From the NCBI GenBank assembly GCA_009829735.1, contig CM020620.1:12893420-12957419 (forward strand): 64,000 nucleotides of DNA. The letters are read 5' to 3'. Of the stretch, positions 39,201 through 49,009 are shown in pieces. The DNA is from Pyropia yezoensis (lineage: Eukaryota > Rhodophyta > Bangiophyceae > Bangiales > Bangiaceae). Every line of letters begins with the position of its first letter. The stretch's first letter is position 1. The notes under the pieces were generated by a model that saw nothing but the letters and a program-made list of their open reading frames with translations, made no database searches and was not told the origin of the DNA. The position numbers and the translations under genes were made by a program.

Positions 39201-41471
39201 ATGAAGCGGTTTACCGTAGACGGTGGTGATGACGGTCGTCTTCTAAGTCCCTGCCACCTTGGCCGTCACCTGCGCAAGCGGCACAGGCTTGCAGATGATG
39301 CTGCAGAAGCTGGGACTGCGAGGAGCTTGGCCATTGGGAGCTCAGAAGAGGATGATGGGGTGGCCGGTGGTGGAGATGGGACTGGCGAGGAGGATGATAT
39401 CGATCATGATTTGGTGGGTGGGGGCGGGGGGGATGATTCCGAAGAGGAGGAGAATTTCGGGGATGCTGAGGAGAGGGGTGACGGTGGAGATGGTGCGGGA
39501 GAGAAGGACTGGGACTCGCAAGGTGAAAGCTGCGTCGGCCCAGTGTATTTCTTGCAGGTGTGTCTGCGTATCCGCTGCGTATGAGAGTGATGAACATCGT
39601 GACCAAGGAACCAGAATGGGTCGTCGTGGCATACATGCCCCAGGTACGGTCGCGGTACGAGGCAATGTCTTTGTCGAAGGCAGCAGAGGCTCGGGCGGAG
39701 ATCCTCCAACGCACCATCGCGCTGGTCTTTCGAGATACCATGCTCGCCAGTCATTTCGGTGCCGAGACGACATTGCCGGACGGTGCCGTGGCAAATATCA
39801 TTCCGAGACTGATACTCTACGTGTCTGACCAGCTAGAAGAGCCGGACGTCTTGTGCCTCAAGCGTCACGGCAGCGCGTACGACTGCACGCCATGTATGGC
39901 ACGCTCCACGTCGAGCGGGGTGCGGCCTTCCATGAAGAATTCTCCAAAGAAGCGGAACATGCTCAAGATTGTCAAGCTGCAGCTCAAGGGAGCGCTCATG
40001 CGGGGAATAAGGGGCAATGGTGTCATTATCAATGCCATTGAGACCGCCAACAGCATCCACTGCGTTGTACCTGCACTGGCCGCCTGGGCTGGACTCGGCT
40101 CTGGTCCGCTGCTGCTGCACCAGATTTTTGGGTTCGACCGACTACACGTAAGTTCCATACTCCTGTGTTTCCTTGGTGATTGCCAGATGCTGCTTGCATG
40201 ACGCTGCCGTACATGTCATTGTCACGCATCTGTATTCTATCTTCTCTACATTTCTCTCCTACAAGAGGGCTGGTGGCACGTCACCCTTTTTCCGTAACAC
40301 GTACTGACTCGCACACTCCTCTGCTTGCGTTCGTTGACGCTCTGTCCCCCACTTACTCCTTCCTTTGCCATTGGCAGGTCATGGACCTCGGCATCTGTAG
40401 AACGCGGACAGCAGGTGTACATTCCTTTGCCCATGAGCTGGCCGGTTCGAAGAAGCTTTGCACGGAACAGCGGGTGAGACTGTGCGTATCGCTAACAAGC
40501 GGTTCTTGTTCGCGAGTCGCACGCACCGTGTCCCATCCACCTTCCCGGGGTAAGATTTGCTTATCTTGAGAGCTTCATCCTTGCGACGCTGCTCCGTGAG
40601 ATCTGATTGTATCTTGATGTTGGTACATTCCATTGGAGATGCATGCACCATATCTGACTGTTTTATTTGATCTCTAGTCACCGCCCTGGCTGGTTCTTGC
40701 ACTTGATTCTCTACAAATGCACCCCAGGTACTTCATCAAGAGTGGAGAGAAACAGGCTACCTTGAAGTTTAAATAGCACCGTGAGGCGGTTCACTTTTGC
40801 CTTTTGCAGCTGAGGGCTTGTTCGGGCGGTCTGGAGCAGGAGGGCAGCATCGTCGTCTCCTGAAGTGGGTGCTCTGCGAGCTCGCCGCGATATTGAAGAG
40901 CGCCTTTGATGTGCGGCCGAAGACCTGGGCGGAAGCCAAGTCGGTATGTCGTCGTATGAGTCGTTGGATTGAGAACGACTACCAGCCCCTCTTTGGGCCC
41001 TCGCACACATCCAAGCTGCATCGCGCAGTGTCGCATCTACTGGACGAGTTCTTCCTTTGAGGCAACCTCCAAGACGGCAACACGGGCGTGAACGAGGCCC
41101 TGCACAAGTTTGTCAAGCTGGCTTTTACACTCACGAACAAGATTCGTGATAACGCGGCATTGCAGATGGTGCTCACGGAGCAGATCCAGAGCGTCGTACG
41201 ACTCTCACGACAGCGGCAGACATCAAAAGCGACTTTCAAGAAGACGTCCAAATTGAGTCGTATGCGTGCCCGTGGGGCGCTCAGCTCCGTCTCCGACTTC
41301 GCAGCTGCGTCTGGCATGGTGACTTTGGACGAGGCCCTGCAGTGCGCTTCATTTGACTTCATCACGACGCAGTCCGGGACGTTGTTGCAAGAAGCTGATA
41401 TCCCAAAGAGCTTTGCTTCTGATGCAGGTGACTGGCGCGACCACCGCTTCTTTACCAATAACTTTGTGTGA
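39201..41471 (+). pseudogene. Plavaka/CACTA-like transposase gene with introns and one in-frame TGA
   Basis: Exon 1 (39201-39557) encodes a half zinc-finger-like HLGRHLRKRH and an acidic region. The next exon (about 39644-40147) contains AEARAEILQRTIALVFRDT, then ASHFGA, ANIIPRLILYVSDQLEEPDV and YDCTPCM. Together these resemble the catalytic region of Plavaka-type (EnSpm/CACTA) transposases. After a 230-nt intron (40148-40377) it continues VMDLGICR, the conserved D-L-G segment. A later exon from about 40810 reads LFGRSG... to DEFFL, TGA (41058-41060), then GNLQDGNTGVNEALHKFVK in the same frame. The family normally has an Arg before GN, so CGA to TGA is likely. The exon between 40473 and 40810 could not be placed with consistent phase. 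Confidence 0.5.
40148..40377 (+). other. GT-AG intron (230 nt) in the Plavaka-like gene
   Basis: The donor is CTACAC|GTAAGT and the acceptor is TTGGCAG|GTCATG, phase 0. Splicing joins GFDRLH to VMDLGICR. Confidence 0.75.
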
Positions 41472-41582
41472 GGCACGAGAGAGCCACGCGGCTGCATGAT
41501 GGTGTGCACACAAGTATCTTGTTGCATCTGACTTATTGTGCTGCCATTGAATGACATGTCACGCATTGCAAGCCATTGAACG

Positions 41583-42153
41583 TGTGGTATAAAACTCGAT
41601 CCTCTCAGACACGTGTCAATATCCCTCGGGGGAAAGGGACAGGTAACACAGAAAGGGGAACTACAAGAATGGTATGCCTGTTGCCTCACGTGCCTGCTCG
41701 CAGAGCAAACAGATACGCACGGTAGTGCACACGGGGAAGAGGAAAGCAAACGCGCAGTTGTCTTTTTCCTGAGGGCGCGGGCCAAGGGCGCCTCGCTGTC
41801 CCTCTTAACGTGCATCTGGGGGAGCCTCGGCACGTCGGCCAGGTAGCCCCCCCATAACCCCGAGTGGCCCCGACCCGAGTCTAACCTCGTCAGGTCGGGG
41901 GCCACTATCACTACTAATTCTATTCCCACTCACTAATCTCACACTCAAATTCTCTCAAATCAAGTCCCTCACAAGTATGCAAAAATCCATCAGCAATCCC
42001 TCTCTCACGTGTGGATAGCGTAGTCCACCGCATCCCAGTGCCGGGCACGGGCCACGGCCGCCAACCGTCACCACACGGCGGGCGTGTTCTGGCACCTGGT
42101 GCCCTCTGGTTGTAGTCCCGGGTCGGCGCCAAGTCGGGGCCAGGGATGCTACA
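41583..42153 (-). repeat. 3' LTR of element B (571 bp)
   Basis: It is identical in length to the 5' LTR at 49010-49580, with differences near 41586, 41811, 41834 and 41987. Ends are TG...CA. Read on plus it carries TATAAAA close to its left edge. Confidence 0.95.
41588..41594 (+). promoter_or_regulatory. Candidate antisense TATA box in the 3' LTR of element B
   Basis: TATAAAA lies on the strand opposite gag-pol, 745 bp upstream of the antisense frame at 42339. A start here would transcribe across the LTR into that frame. It is sequence-only evidence; the same motif in the other LTR (49015-49021) would drive transcription out of the element. Confidence 0.4.
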
Positions 42154-42156
42154 TAG

Positions 42157-42166
42157 CTCCCTCCCT
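42157..42166 (-). other. Polypurine tract of element B
   Basis: On the minus strand AGGGAGGGAG lies three bases before the 3' LTR, the expected location for plus-strand priming. Confidence 0.7.
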
Positions 42167-42338
42167 AGTCCGGCACGTCCTCGGGCCGAACCAGGTGCCA
42201 CCGTGCACAGCCTCGAGCACGTCCACACCGGTGCCGAGGTCGAGCGTCTTCACCCTGGTCACGATCACCTGCTCCGGTTCTCTGCCCCCCCTTCTCCCCT
42301 TCACCTTGGCCCTCTCGTTCCCCCGGAGTCTGGACGTC

Positions 42339-42803
42339 ATGTCCAGTTCCGAGATCCAAGCTGGGCCGACATGCGACCAGTACGACGTCGGTATGATTGA
42401 AGACCAGCTGGGTCGTCTTCCGGTGCAGGTTGAAGGCGTTGCGTCCTCCCTGGTGCTGGGTACTTACGCCAGCGTCTTGAACAACGTGGTCGACCGGGTG
42501 TTTGCTTGCGCGGACAGCGGCCAGATGTCGAACAGCCCGGTGGTTGGCGAACTTCTGGCGACCTTGACGCGGCATGGCTTGGCCCAGCAGTGTTCAGAAA
42601 CCTTCACTGGCTTCCAGGGGCGCCGACGGGCATATCTGGATGAGCGGGAGCCCCAGGCAACTACCGGTAATACTCCGATGGCGTCATACCGGGATGCACC
42701 GCGTCCACCGCACTACGTCATCCCGTCTTCCTCCGGTTCCCGTCGTGCCGCGGAGGCAGCGCTGGAGGACACTCCCGCGGCTCAGCGTCCGCGCCGGGAG
42801 TAG
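42339..42803 (+). CDS. Antisense reading frame in element B (154 aa), function unknown
   Basis: ATG 42339 begins MSSSEIQAGPTCDQYDVGMI. The frame runs opposite gag-pol between pol and the 3' LTR, the same position as the antisense frame of family A. It is predicted helical in the middle (EDQLGRLPVQVEGVASSL; YASVLNNVVDRVFACADSG), followed by a basic segment (FQGRRRAYLDERE) and a charged tail ending QRPRRE. An upstream in-frame extension to 42084 lies in the LTR and is unlikely to be coding. No domain is recognised. It is far shorter than the family A frame, and similarity between the two is too weak to claim by eye. Confidence 0.5.
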   Translation: MSSSEIQAGPTCDQYDVGMIEDQLGRLPVQVEGVASSLVLGTYASVLNNVVDRVFACADSGQMSNSPVVGELLATLTRHGLAQQCSETFTGFQGRRRAYLDEREPQATTGNTPMASYRDAPRPPHYVIPSSSGSRRAAEAALEDTPAAQRPRRE

Positions 42804-42948
42804 TAGTTGGAGGCAAGGAGGGTGAGGGTCTTGGGAGAAGCGAGGAGGAAAGAGGCGGAGAGAAGGGTTGCCCGAGCGGGTGCTTGTTTTCCTTGATTGT
42901 TCCATGCTTGTATTGCGTGTTCTCCTTGATATACCCGTTCCCTTCTTC

Positions 42949-45900
42949 TCAATCCTCTTGTTCCGCATCCGTTGCGGATGAACTCGGCTCGTTCCGAGGG
43001 TCTTGGTTGGCCCCATCCTCTTGGTCCTCCTCCGAGTCCGACTCCAGAATCTTGCCGGCTCTGGCCACTGGAGTGCCCTCTATCCCGTTTCGTCGCGTGT
43101 AGGCACAGACATCCGCGATGGGGAGCCGGTTTGGGGGTTCCCAGGTATCATCTGCCGGGTTAAAACCGAACCAGCGTACTCGCAGGTACAGGCGTCCGTC
43201 TCTCCAGGCATGGTCCACAAACTTGACGTAGACATATTCCCGACCTTCTTCTTGGGATAGCCAGGGTACTGCGGCCCGCTTGCGCCGGGTCAAGTCCCGT
43301 TGGCTTGGCGGTGGGGCTCGGGTGACATGGTCGCTGCTCACGCGGTACGGGGAGCCATCCACGTCTAGAAGAAAGGTCCAACCGTCCGTATTCAGGATCT
43401 CATGAGGTCCATCCGTCTTCGAGTCCAGCTTCCCCCGGGTCTTGCTATGGTTGTCCACAAAAACCCAGTCGCCACCACCCAGTTCCTTGTTCTTTTCCCG
43501 AACGCCCTTGTCATAGCCCCGCTTGTATCGCTCCTGGGTCTTCGAGATTGACTCCTTGACTCTTGGGAGCAGGAGCTTCAGTTGTTCCAGGAACTCATCC
43601 TTTGCCTTGGGACCTGACTTCAGTGCAGGCTGGAGACCGTCTGGTATTCTTTCCAGGGAGAGGTTGGTCAGCCGCCTTGCGGTGACAAAGTCGAGTGGAG
43701 CGACCCCCGTTGTCCGGTGAACTCGGGAGTTGTAGGCTAGAGTGAGGACAGCCAGGAGCTCGTCCCAGTCTTCTTGGTGCTCCTCCACGTAGTGCCGTAG
43801 CATGTCTACTAGGGTCCGGTTGAATCGTTCCACCTGGCCGTTCGTTTGAGGGTGGTACGTCGTAGTGTACAAGTTCTTGATGCCCATCAGGTCACAGACT
43901 CCTTGGAAGAACAGGGATGCAAACTGGGGACCGTTGTCGGTTAAGACGGAGTCTGGAGGGCCATAGGCAGCTATCCAGTACTCGCAGAAGGCTGACGTGA
44001 CATCCAGAGCCGTGATGGTCCTCAGCGGGATTGCTCGAGTGAACTTGGAGAACCGGTCACATATGATGAGCAGGTATATGTTGCCACTGGATGTTTCAGG
44101 TAGGGGCCCCAGGATGTCCATGCTTAAGCTTGCAAAGGGCTCCGCCGCCGGGAATAGGCGTAGCTTAGAAGTCTTCTTCCTCTGGGACAACCGGTTCCTT
44201 GCACACGAAACACAAGCCTCCAGGTATTTATGGACGTCACTGGCCATGGTTTCCCAGTAATAGTGTCGTCTCATGGAAGCATACATCCGATTGATACCAG
44301 GATGTCCGGCCTGGGGAGACGAGTGCTCCAGGCGTAGGATGTCAGCTCGTAGGCCCCGGGGTACGTAGACTTGAGTGGCCCCATCGAAGGGTGACACCCG
44401 TACTAGGAGTCCGTCCGTAGACTCGTAGAAACGACTGTTCCGGTTCAGGTCCATTTGGTGGCGAAGCTCCAAGCATTGAAGATCCGTCAGTTGTGCCTCC
44501 AGCATCCGGTGAATGGTCACCGGTTGATGAGCTTCAGGTGTCTCATACAGGGGAGCGTGCCAGCCACGTCCGACATTCGGGAGGATGAAGCAAGGTATTT
44601 CCTCCGGGATAGGACCGGTATCGGCTGCAGAAGTCTCCAGCCGGGACATGGTGTCGGCGCAGTGGTGCTCCCTCCCTGCTCTGGTGCACACCTTGTACTT
44701 GAACTCCGAAAGGCGTAGGCGCCACCGGGCGACCCTTCCTTGACTGCTGTCCATGCATAGCAGCCACCTTAGGCTGGCGTGGTCCGTCCGGATGAGGAAC
44801 TCTTGTCCTTCAAGATATGGCCGTAACAGGAAGCAAGCCCAGACGACTGCCAAGCACTCGCGCTCGGTCGTGGAATAGTTCTTCTCAGCTGGAGTCAAGA
44901 CGCGACTGTAGTAGCCTATCGGGAGAAAGTGCCCATCAGGTTGCTGCTGGAGTAGTGAGCACCCCACCTGGACGCCACAGGCATCCGTCTCCAGAACAAA
45001 CTGGCCCTCCCGCTTGGGTAACGCCAGTACTGGAGTGGTGGTCAGGCGCTTCTTGAGCTCTTCGAAGGCCGCGGTCTGCTTCTCGTCGAACACCGGGAGT
45101 TGTGCAGGAAGCTTCTTGCTGGTCAGCTTGGTCAGTGGCCGGGCAATCAGAGCATAGTCCCGTACGAACCGGCGATAGACGTTGCACATACCCAGGAAGC
45201 TCTTGAGTTCCGTCTGGGTTTTGGGTTGCCGTGCATGCCGGAGGGCCTTGATGTTCTTCTCATTGACTCGGAGCTCCCCCGGACTCAGCACATGCCCCAG
45301 ATACTCCACCTCAGTCTCAAACAGGTGGCACTTCTCGGCCTTGAGGGTAACTCCAGCCTTGGACAGGAGGGCCAGGACCTCCCGAAGGTGCTCCAGGTGT
45401 TCCGCTGGGGTCTTGGAGAAAACGATAATGTCATCCAGGTAGACCAAACATGTTCTCCACCTTAGCCCGGACAGGATGATGTCGATGGCTCTTTGGAAGG
45501 TCGCTGGGGCATTGGTGAGACCAAAAGGAAGACGCTTGCACCGGAATAGTCCCAGGTGGCACGTGAAGGTGGTCATGTCCTTGTCCTCGTCAGCCAGAGG
45601 GATCTGCCAGTAACCGGCATTACAATCCAGCGTCGAGAAGAGGGTGGCATCACCAAGAAAGTCGAGGCAATCATCCATCCGGGGTATCGGGTATACGTCC
45701 TTGACTGTCATCTCGTTCAGGCGCCGGTAGTCAACGCAGAAACGGAAGTGACCGCCGGTTTTCGGGACGACTACCACCGGGAAAGCCCACTCGCCATCAG
45801 ACGGCTCGATAACATCCATCTTGAGCATCTTGTTAACCTGCTTCTCAATCTCATCCCGGCGATGGGGTCCGGCCCGATATGGTTGCATGTGCACTGGCTT

Positions 45901-47043
45901 AGCTTCCGGCTTGAGTTGAATCCGGTGTAGAGTGGCGTCCATCTTGCCCAGCTCTCCCGACCACAGGTGCCGATATTCCTCGAGAAGCTTCTCCAGTGCC
46001 TCCTTCAAGTCGGGAGGGACATTTTCTTGCTTGACCTTCGGCATCCCGGGTGGTGCTTGTTCGGAATTTGGAGTAGCGCTGCCAGCCTGCTCTTGCTTCG
46101 GAGGTACGTCTAAGGCCGTCAGGTTGGATGCCAGTTCTTGTTGCAGGTTCAGGAGGTCTTCCTTGCTCATAGCACGGGCGGATCCCCGGTAAGGCTCTGC
46201 TGTACCAACTCGGGTGCCCTTGGCGAGGGTTATTGGCTTCCGGCTCACGTTGACGATTTGCACCGAGAACGGGGTGTGCCTTTCTACCTTCTTGTGATGT
46301 CCGTGGGCCAAGTATAACCGGTGTTTCGCCAGAAATTCCTTACGTCCGTAGATCAGGCATTGACCTGCAGTCCGGGTCGTTACTTGAACCTTGGTCTCCG
46401 AGCGAGGAGGTAGGAGCACCGGTTTGAAGAGAGTCAAGGTAGAGGGTGGGATGCGTTCCCTCTTGCTCTTGGATACACGAACCTTGGCGTCCAGATGCTC
46501 CAATACCGGTGACACAAACCCATGGTTGAACTGGACCTTCCCTTCTCCGGGTAGGATGCTCTTGACATGCTGCTTCTGGAAGTCCCAGCCTAGGATGAGG
46601 GGGACTGATAGGGTCTTGACTACTAGAAAGGGAAAAAGCATTGGTTCATTGTTGACATAGATGGCGACAGGAAGACGGCCAAGCGGTCGTAGGGTTTGAC
46701 CCGAAGCGTCGACGATATGGGTCCGGGTAGGCGCTCTCCAGGCATGTCGACGCCAGCCCGGAGGTAACAGGTTCTCAGTGATGACGCTCGGTCCGGCTCC
46801 CGTGTCAACCACCGGCGTAACAGCTTGGGGGAGGCTATCCCCCACACGCATACGAGCATTAATCTTGAGGTTTTCTTTACGCAGGACGAGCAATGTCCCC
46901 TTGAACACACAGGGTGTCCAGGCGGCTACCGGTTGAGCAGGTAACCGCCGTCCTTTCTCCCGGCACGCAAGGGGAGAACAGGTAGAAGTACCCTGCCGTC
47001 GGAGATTCGGGAGGACGCTTGGGGAGAGCGCCTGCCCTACTCG
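42949..47043 (-). CDS. pol: Pol polyprotein of LTR element B (PR-RT-RNaseH-IN-chromodomain)
   Basis: The frame is open from the slippery site at 47043 to the stop at 42949, 1365 codons, with no ATG near its start, which favours frameshift expression. The order is protease (VVDTGAGPSVI), RT with YLDDIIVFS, and RNase H (ETDACGVQVGCSLLQQQ). Then come the integrase HHCC zinc domain (HSSPQAGHPGINRMYASMRR to CVSCARNR), the integrase core (MDILGPLP, LTDNGPQFAS, GQVERFNR), and a chromodomain (YVYVKFVDHAWRDGRLYLRV then DDTWEPPNRLP). A short acidic tail (SDSEEDQEDG) follows. All catalytic residues seen in element A are present. It is about half identical to element A by impression, so the two are distinct families. 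Confidence 0.97.
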   Translation of the reverse strand, partial: RVGQALSPSVLPNLRRQGTSTCSPLACREKGRRLPAQPVAAWTPCVFKGTLLVLRKENLKINARMRVGDSLPQAVTPVVDTGAGPSVITENLLPPGWRRHAWRAPTRTHIVDASGQTLRPLGRLPVAIYVNNEPMLFPFLVVKTLSVPLILGWDFQKQHVKSILPGEGKVQFNHGFVSPVLEHLDAKVRVSKSKRERIPPSTLTLFKPVLLPPRSETKVQVTTRTAGQCLIYGRKEFLAKHRLYLAHGHHKKVERHTPFSVQIVNVSRKPITLAKGTRVGTAEPYRGSARAMSKEDLLNLQQELASNLTALDVPPKQEQAGSATPNSEQAPPGMPKVKQENVPPDLKEALEKLLEEYRHLWSGELGKMDATLHRIQLKPEAKPVHMQPYRAGPHRRDEIEKQVNKMLKMDVIEPSDGEWAFPVVVVPKTGGHFRFCVDYRRLNEMTVKDVYPIPRMDDCLDFLGDATLFSTLDCNAGYWQIPLADEDKDMTTFTCHLGLFRCKRLPFGLTNAPATFQRAIDIILSGLRWRTCLVYLDDIIVFSKTPAEHLEHLREVLALLSKAGVTLKAEKCHLFETEVEYLGHVLSPGELRVNEKNIKALRHARQPKTQTELKSFLGMCNVYRRFVRDYALIARPLTKLTSKKLPAQLPVFDEKQTAAFEELKKRLTTTPVLALPKREGQFVLETDACGVQVGCSLLQQQPDGHFLPIGYYSRVLTPAEKNYSTTERECLAVVWACFLLRPYLEGQEFLIRTDHASLRWLLCMDSSQGRVARWRLRLSEFKYKVCTRAGREHHCADTMSRLETSAADTGPIPEEIPCFILPNVGRGWHAPLYETPEAHQPVTIHRMLEAQLTDLQCLELRHQMDLNRNSRFYESTDGLLVRVSPFDGATQVYVPRGLRADILRLEHSSPQAGHPGINRMYASMRRHYYWETMASDVHKYLEACVSCARNRLSQRKKTSKLRLFPAAEPFASLSMDILGPLPETSSGNIYLLIICDRFSKFTRAIPLRTITALDVTSAFCEYWIAAYGPPDSVLTDNGPQFASLFFQGVCDLMGIKNLYTTTYHPQTNGQVERFNRTLVDMLRHYVEEHQEDWDELLAVLTLAYNSRVHRTTGVAPLDFVTARRLTNLSLERIPDGLQPALKSGPKAKDEFLEQLKLLLPRVKESISKTQERYKRGYDKGVREKNKELGGGDWVFVDNHSKTRGKLDSKTDGPHEILNTDGWTFLLDVDGSPYRVSSDHVTRAPPPSQRDLTRRKRAAVPWLSQEEGREYVYVKFVDHAWRDGRLYLRVRWFGFNPADDTWEPPNRLPIADVCAYTRRNGIEGTPVARAGKILESDSEEDQEDGANQDPRNEPSSSATDAEQED

Positions 47044-47049
47044 TTTCCC
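47009..47049 (-). promoter_or_regulatory. Predicted -1 ribosomal frameshift signal at the gag-pol junction, element B
   Basis: On the minus strand GGGAAAC (47049-47043) is phased G GGA AAC, followed by GAG TAG. Five nucleotides after the heptamer a stem can form: GGG, a 2x2 internal loop, then GGCGCT pairing with AGCGTC around a 7-nt loop, and closing CCC (47037-47009). Pol is in the -1 frame (CGA GTA GGG), with no overlapping ATG. Confidence 0.72.
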
Positions 47050-48797
47050 GGGTCCGAGGAGTCCCTAGAGGTTTCGGTCTCCAGGTCAAAGTCCGTAGGA
47101 GCTTCTCTTGCCAGAGCCTCCGTGATGCTCTGTAAGGTTGCCACTCGGATTGCATGTACCTGTGCCTTGTCCATCTTGGAGGGTGCTCGCCGGTCAGCCC
47201 AGTTTACCGCCTTTGCAAACACCAGTCCTTGACGCTTGAGTTTTTCCTGGAGGTCCTTGGGAATGGTCGGGCACTGGTAGGACATGTCATCCTCCTTCTG
47301 GCACAGCCAACAAGACCGGAACCGCTGGTTCTTGACTTGCCTGGGGGCGACCAGGGATGGTTGCTCCTTAGAAACGAAGCCGCCCCACCTGTCCCCTGGC
47401 CCCATGGGTGAGGCCTCGCCAACTGCGAGTACGGGTACAGGGCTATCACCTCCCTTATACTTGTCGGGTCCGGAACGAACTCGCGACAACGGCTTGGGAG
47501 TTGATACCATGGGAGCTTGGAAGGCCCTGGCTTGCCGGTACTTGCCCTGGGTGTAGGCCATCAACTGCTGGAAGGTATGTTCTTGATGTTCCTGATTGTA
47601 GTTCTCCGCATCCACTTGAAGATATTCAGGAAGCCCTTCCGAGAAGATCATCTTGAGCCTGTCCTCAGGGTAAACGTTGCCACAAGCATCGCTCATCTCC
47701 CGGACACGACGGGCGAACGCCTCTGGAGTCTCTTGTCTTTCCATGGTTGCCCGGTTCAGCCTGCCGACTGCTTTACGCAGAGAGTCCGCGTCAGCGTAGT
47801 TGGACAGGAGCCAGTTGACCGCCTCCGGATAACTCGCGACGTTACGTCCGACAATGTGTCCGGCAGAGTCTGGTAGAACCTGTGCAAACCGCTGTTCCGC
47901 TTCTCCGGTCATGAAGTTAACCAGGAGGTAGAGAGCCTTGCCCTCGGACACATCGTTGTCATTGCATGCCTTGACAAACCGGCGCAGGAAGGCAAAGATA
48001 AGCGCCGGTCTCTTCCCGGAAAACTTAGGATGTCCCCCGAAGCTCGGCTGCATTCGCCGGTTCAGGGACGCCATCTTCTTGGCCATCTTCCGGGTGTAAC
48101 CTTGGTCTTGGTTCTCCAGCCGGTAGTTACCCCAATACGTGACCTTGTTCAGGGTGGCATCTCCCACTTGGTGGGCAGGGAAGTCAAACTCGACTAGCCT
48201 GCGCCGGGTGGGACCGGGAGATGCATCCCAATCATATCCCTCCTCAGAGCTGGAGGAACTGGTCTCGCTGGTGCTAGAGCGACGGCGATGACGCCGACGC
48301 CTTCGGCTGCTCCGGTTACCGGTCTTGGAGCTCCCCGCCCCATAGGATGCAAGGGGAGGAAAAGCTTGGCCGGTCCCAGGAGTCGAGGTCTCAGAGAGAC
48401 CCGTAGAACCAGTCACAACGGTGCCTCTGGCATCGCTAGTGCCCACAGGAAGAGGTGTATACACCCAGCTGCCATGGGTGGGTCCAGGAGTAAACACACC
48501 CGGAGCTATCCCTGGAGGTTGAGGAGCAGAACCGACAGGAGGGAGACGTCTGCTGCGAGCGGACTCAAACGCCGTTGACCCCGGGGTGGCTCCCACAGGA
48601 GGAACAGCCGGAGGAACGGGAGCAGGTGGTGCTTGGCCGCCTGTGGACTCCAGTCCGCTACCGGATGTCACGCCCAGGTCTGCTTCACCCGTAGGAAGAA
48701 CGCCGGGTTGGGCACCGTCCCCCGCGGTGGCCAGGGATGCGTCAAGGGACGCGGGGTCTACCCCTTCGGGCACCGTCGTGCCAGGAAGGGTAGCCAT
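47037..48797 (-). CDS. gag: Gag of LTR element B
   Basis: The 586-residue protein begins at ATG 48797 (MATLPGTTVPEGVDPASL). The N-terminal 200 residues are Pro/Gly/Ser-rich with a basic patch (SSRRRRRHRRRSS). A capsid-like helical domain follows (LIFAFLRRFVKACNDNDVSE; YPEAVNWLLSNYADADSLRK; HTFQQLMAYTQGKYRQARAF), similar in layout to Gag of element A. The expected zinc knuckle reads CWLCQKEDDMSYQC: spacing is CX2CX4-x-X4C, but Asp replaces the zinc-binding His. The frame ends GNE-TAG immediately after the slippery site. It is intact. Confidence 0.9.
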   Translation of the reverse strand: MATLPGTTVPEGVDPASLDASLATAGDGAQPGVLPTGEADLGVTSGSGLESTGGQAPPAPVPPAVPPVGATPGSTAFESARSRRLPPVGSAPQPPGIAPGVFTPGPTHGSWVYTPLPVGTSDARGTVVTGSTGLSETSTPGTGQAFPPLASYGAGSSKTGNRSSRRRRRHRRRSSTSETSSSSSEEGYDWDASPGPTRRRLVEFDFPAHQVGDATLNKVTYWGNYRLENQDQGYTRKMAKKMASLNRRMQPSFGGHPKFSGKRPALIFAFLRRFVKACNDNDVSEGKALYLLVNFMTGEAEQRFAQVLPDSAGHIVGRNVASYPEAVNWLLSNYADADSLRKAVGRLNRATMERQETPEAFARRVREMSDACGNVYPEDRLKMIFSEGLPEYLQVDAENYNQEHQEHTFQQLMAYTQGKYRQARAFQAPMVSTPKPLSRVRSGPDKYKGGDSPVPVLAVGEASPMGPGDRWGGFVSKEQPSLVAPRQVKNQRFRSCWLCQKEDDMSYQCPTIPKDLQEKLKRQGLVFAKAVNWADRRAPSKMDKAQVHAIRVATLQSITEALAREAPTDFDLETETSRDSSDPGNE

Positions 48798-48987
48798 GTT
48801 GGTCTCTTGACAGCCACAGTCCAGTTGCCTGCGTGTCCAAAGATCGCCAGACCACAAGAGAGGGGTTGGAGAGCCAGGAATGGGATTCCCGTGAACGGGT
48901 GCAAATAATTCCCAAACCACAGAAAAAGACAGAACAGGAACAACCCAACCGCTGCTCCCAAATGTCTATTCTCAAACACTCCAATTA

Positions 48988-49005
48988 TCCCCTGCTGCTC
49001 CACCA
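48988..49005 (-). other. Primer-binding site of element B
   Basis: TGGTGGAGCAGCAGGGGA on the minus strand lies four nucleotides after the 5' LTR. It is identical over 18 nt to the PBS of element A, and the flanking ATT is shared too. Confidence 0.75.
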
Positions 49006-49009
49006 AATA

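Noticed and set aside
10296..41060. Alternative genetic code with reassigned TAG or TGA
   Set aside because: Intact genes here (pheS, rsmE, F-box, gag, pol) end normally at TGA, TAG or TAA and have no internal stops. The interruptions are confined to transposon genes and involve different codons.
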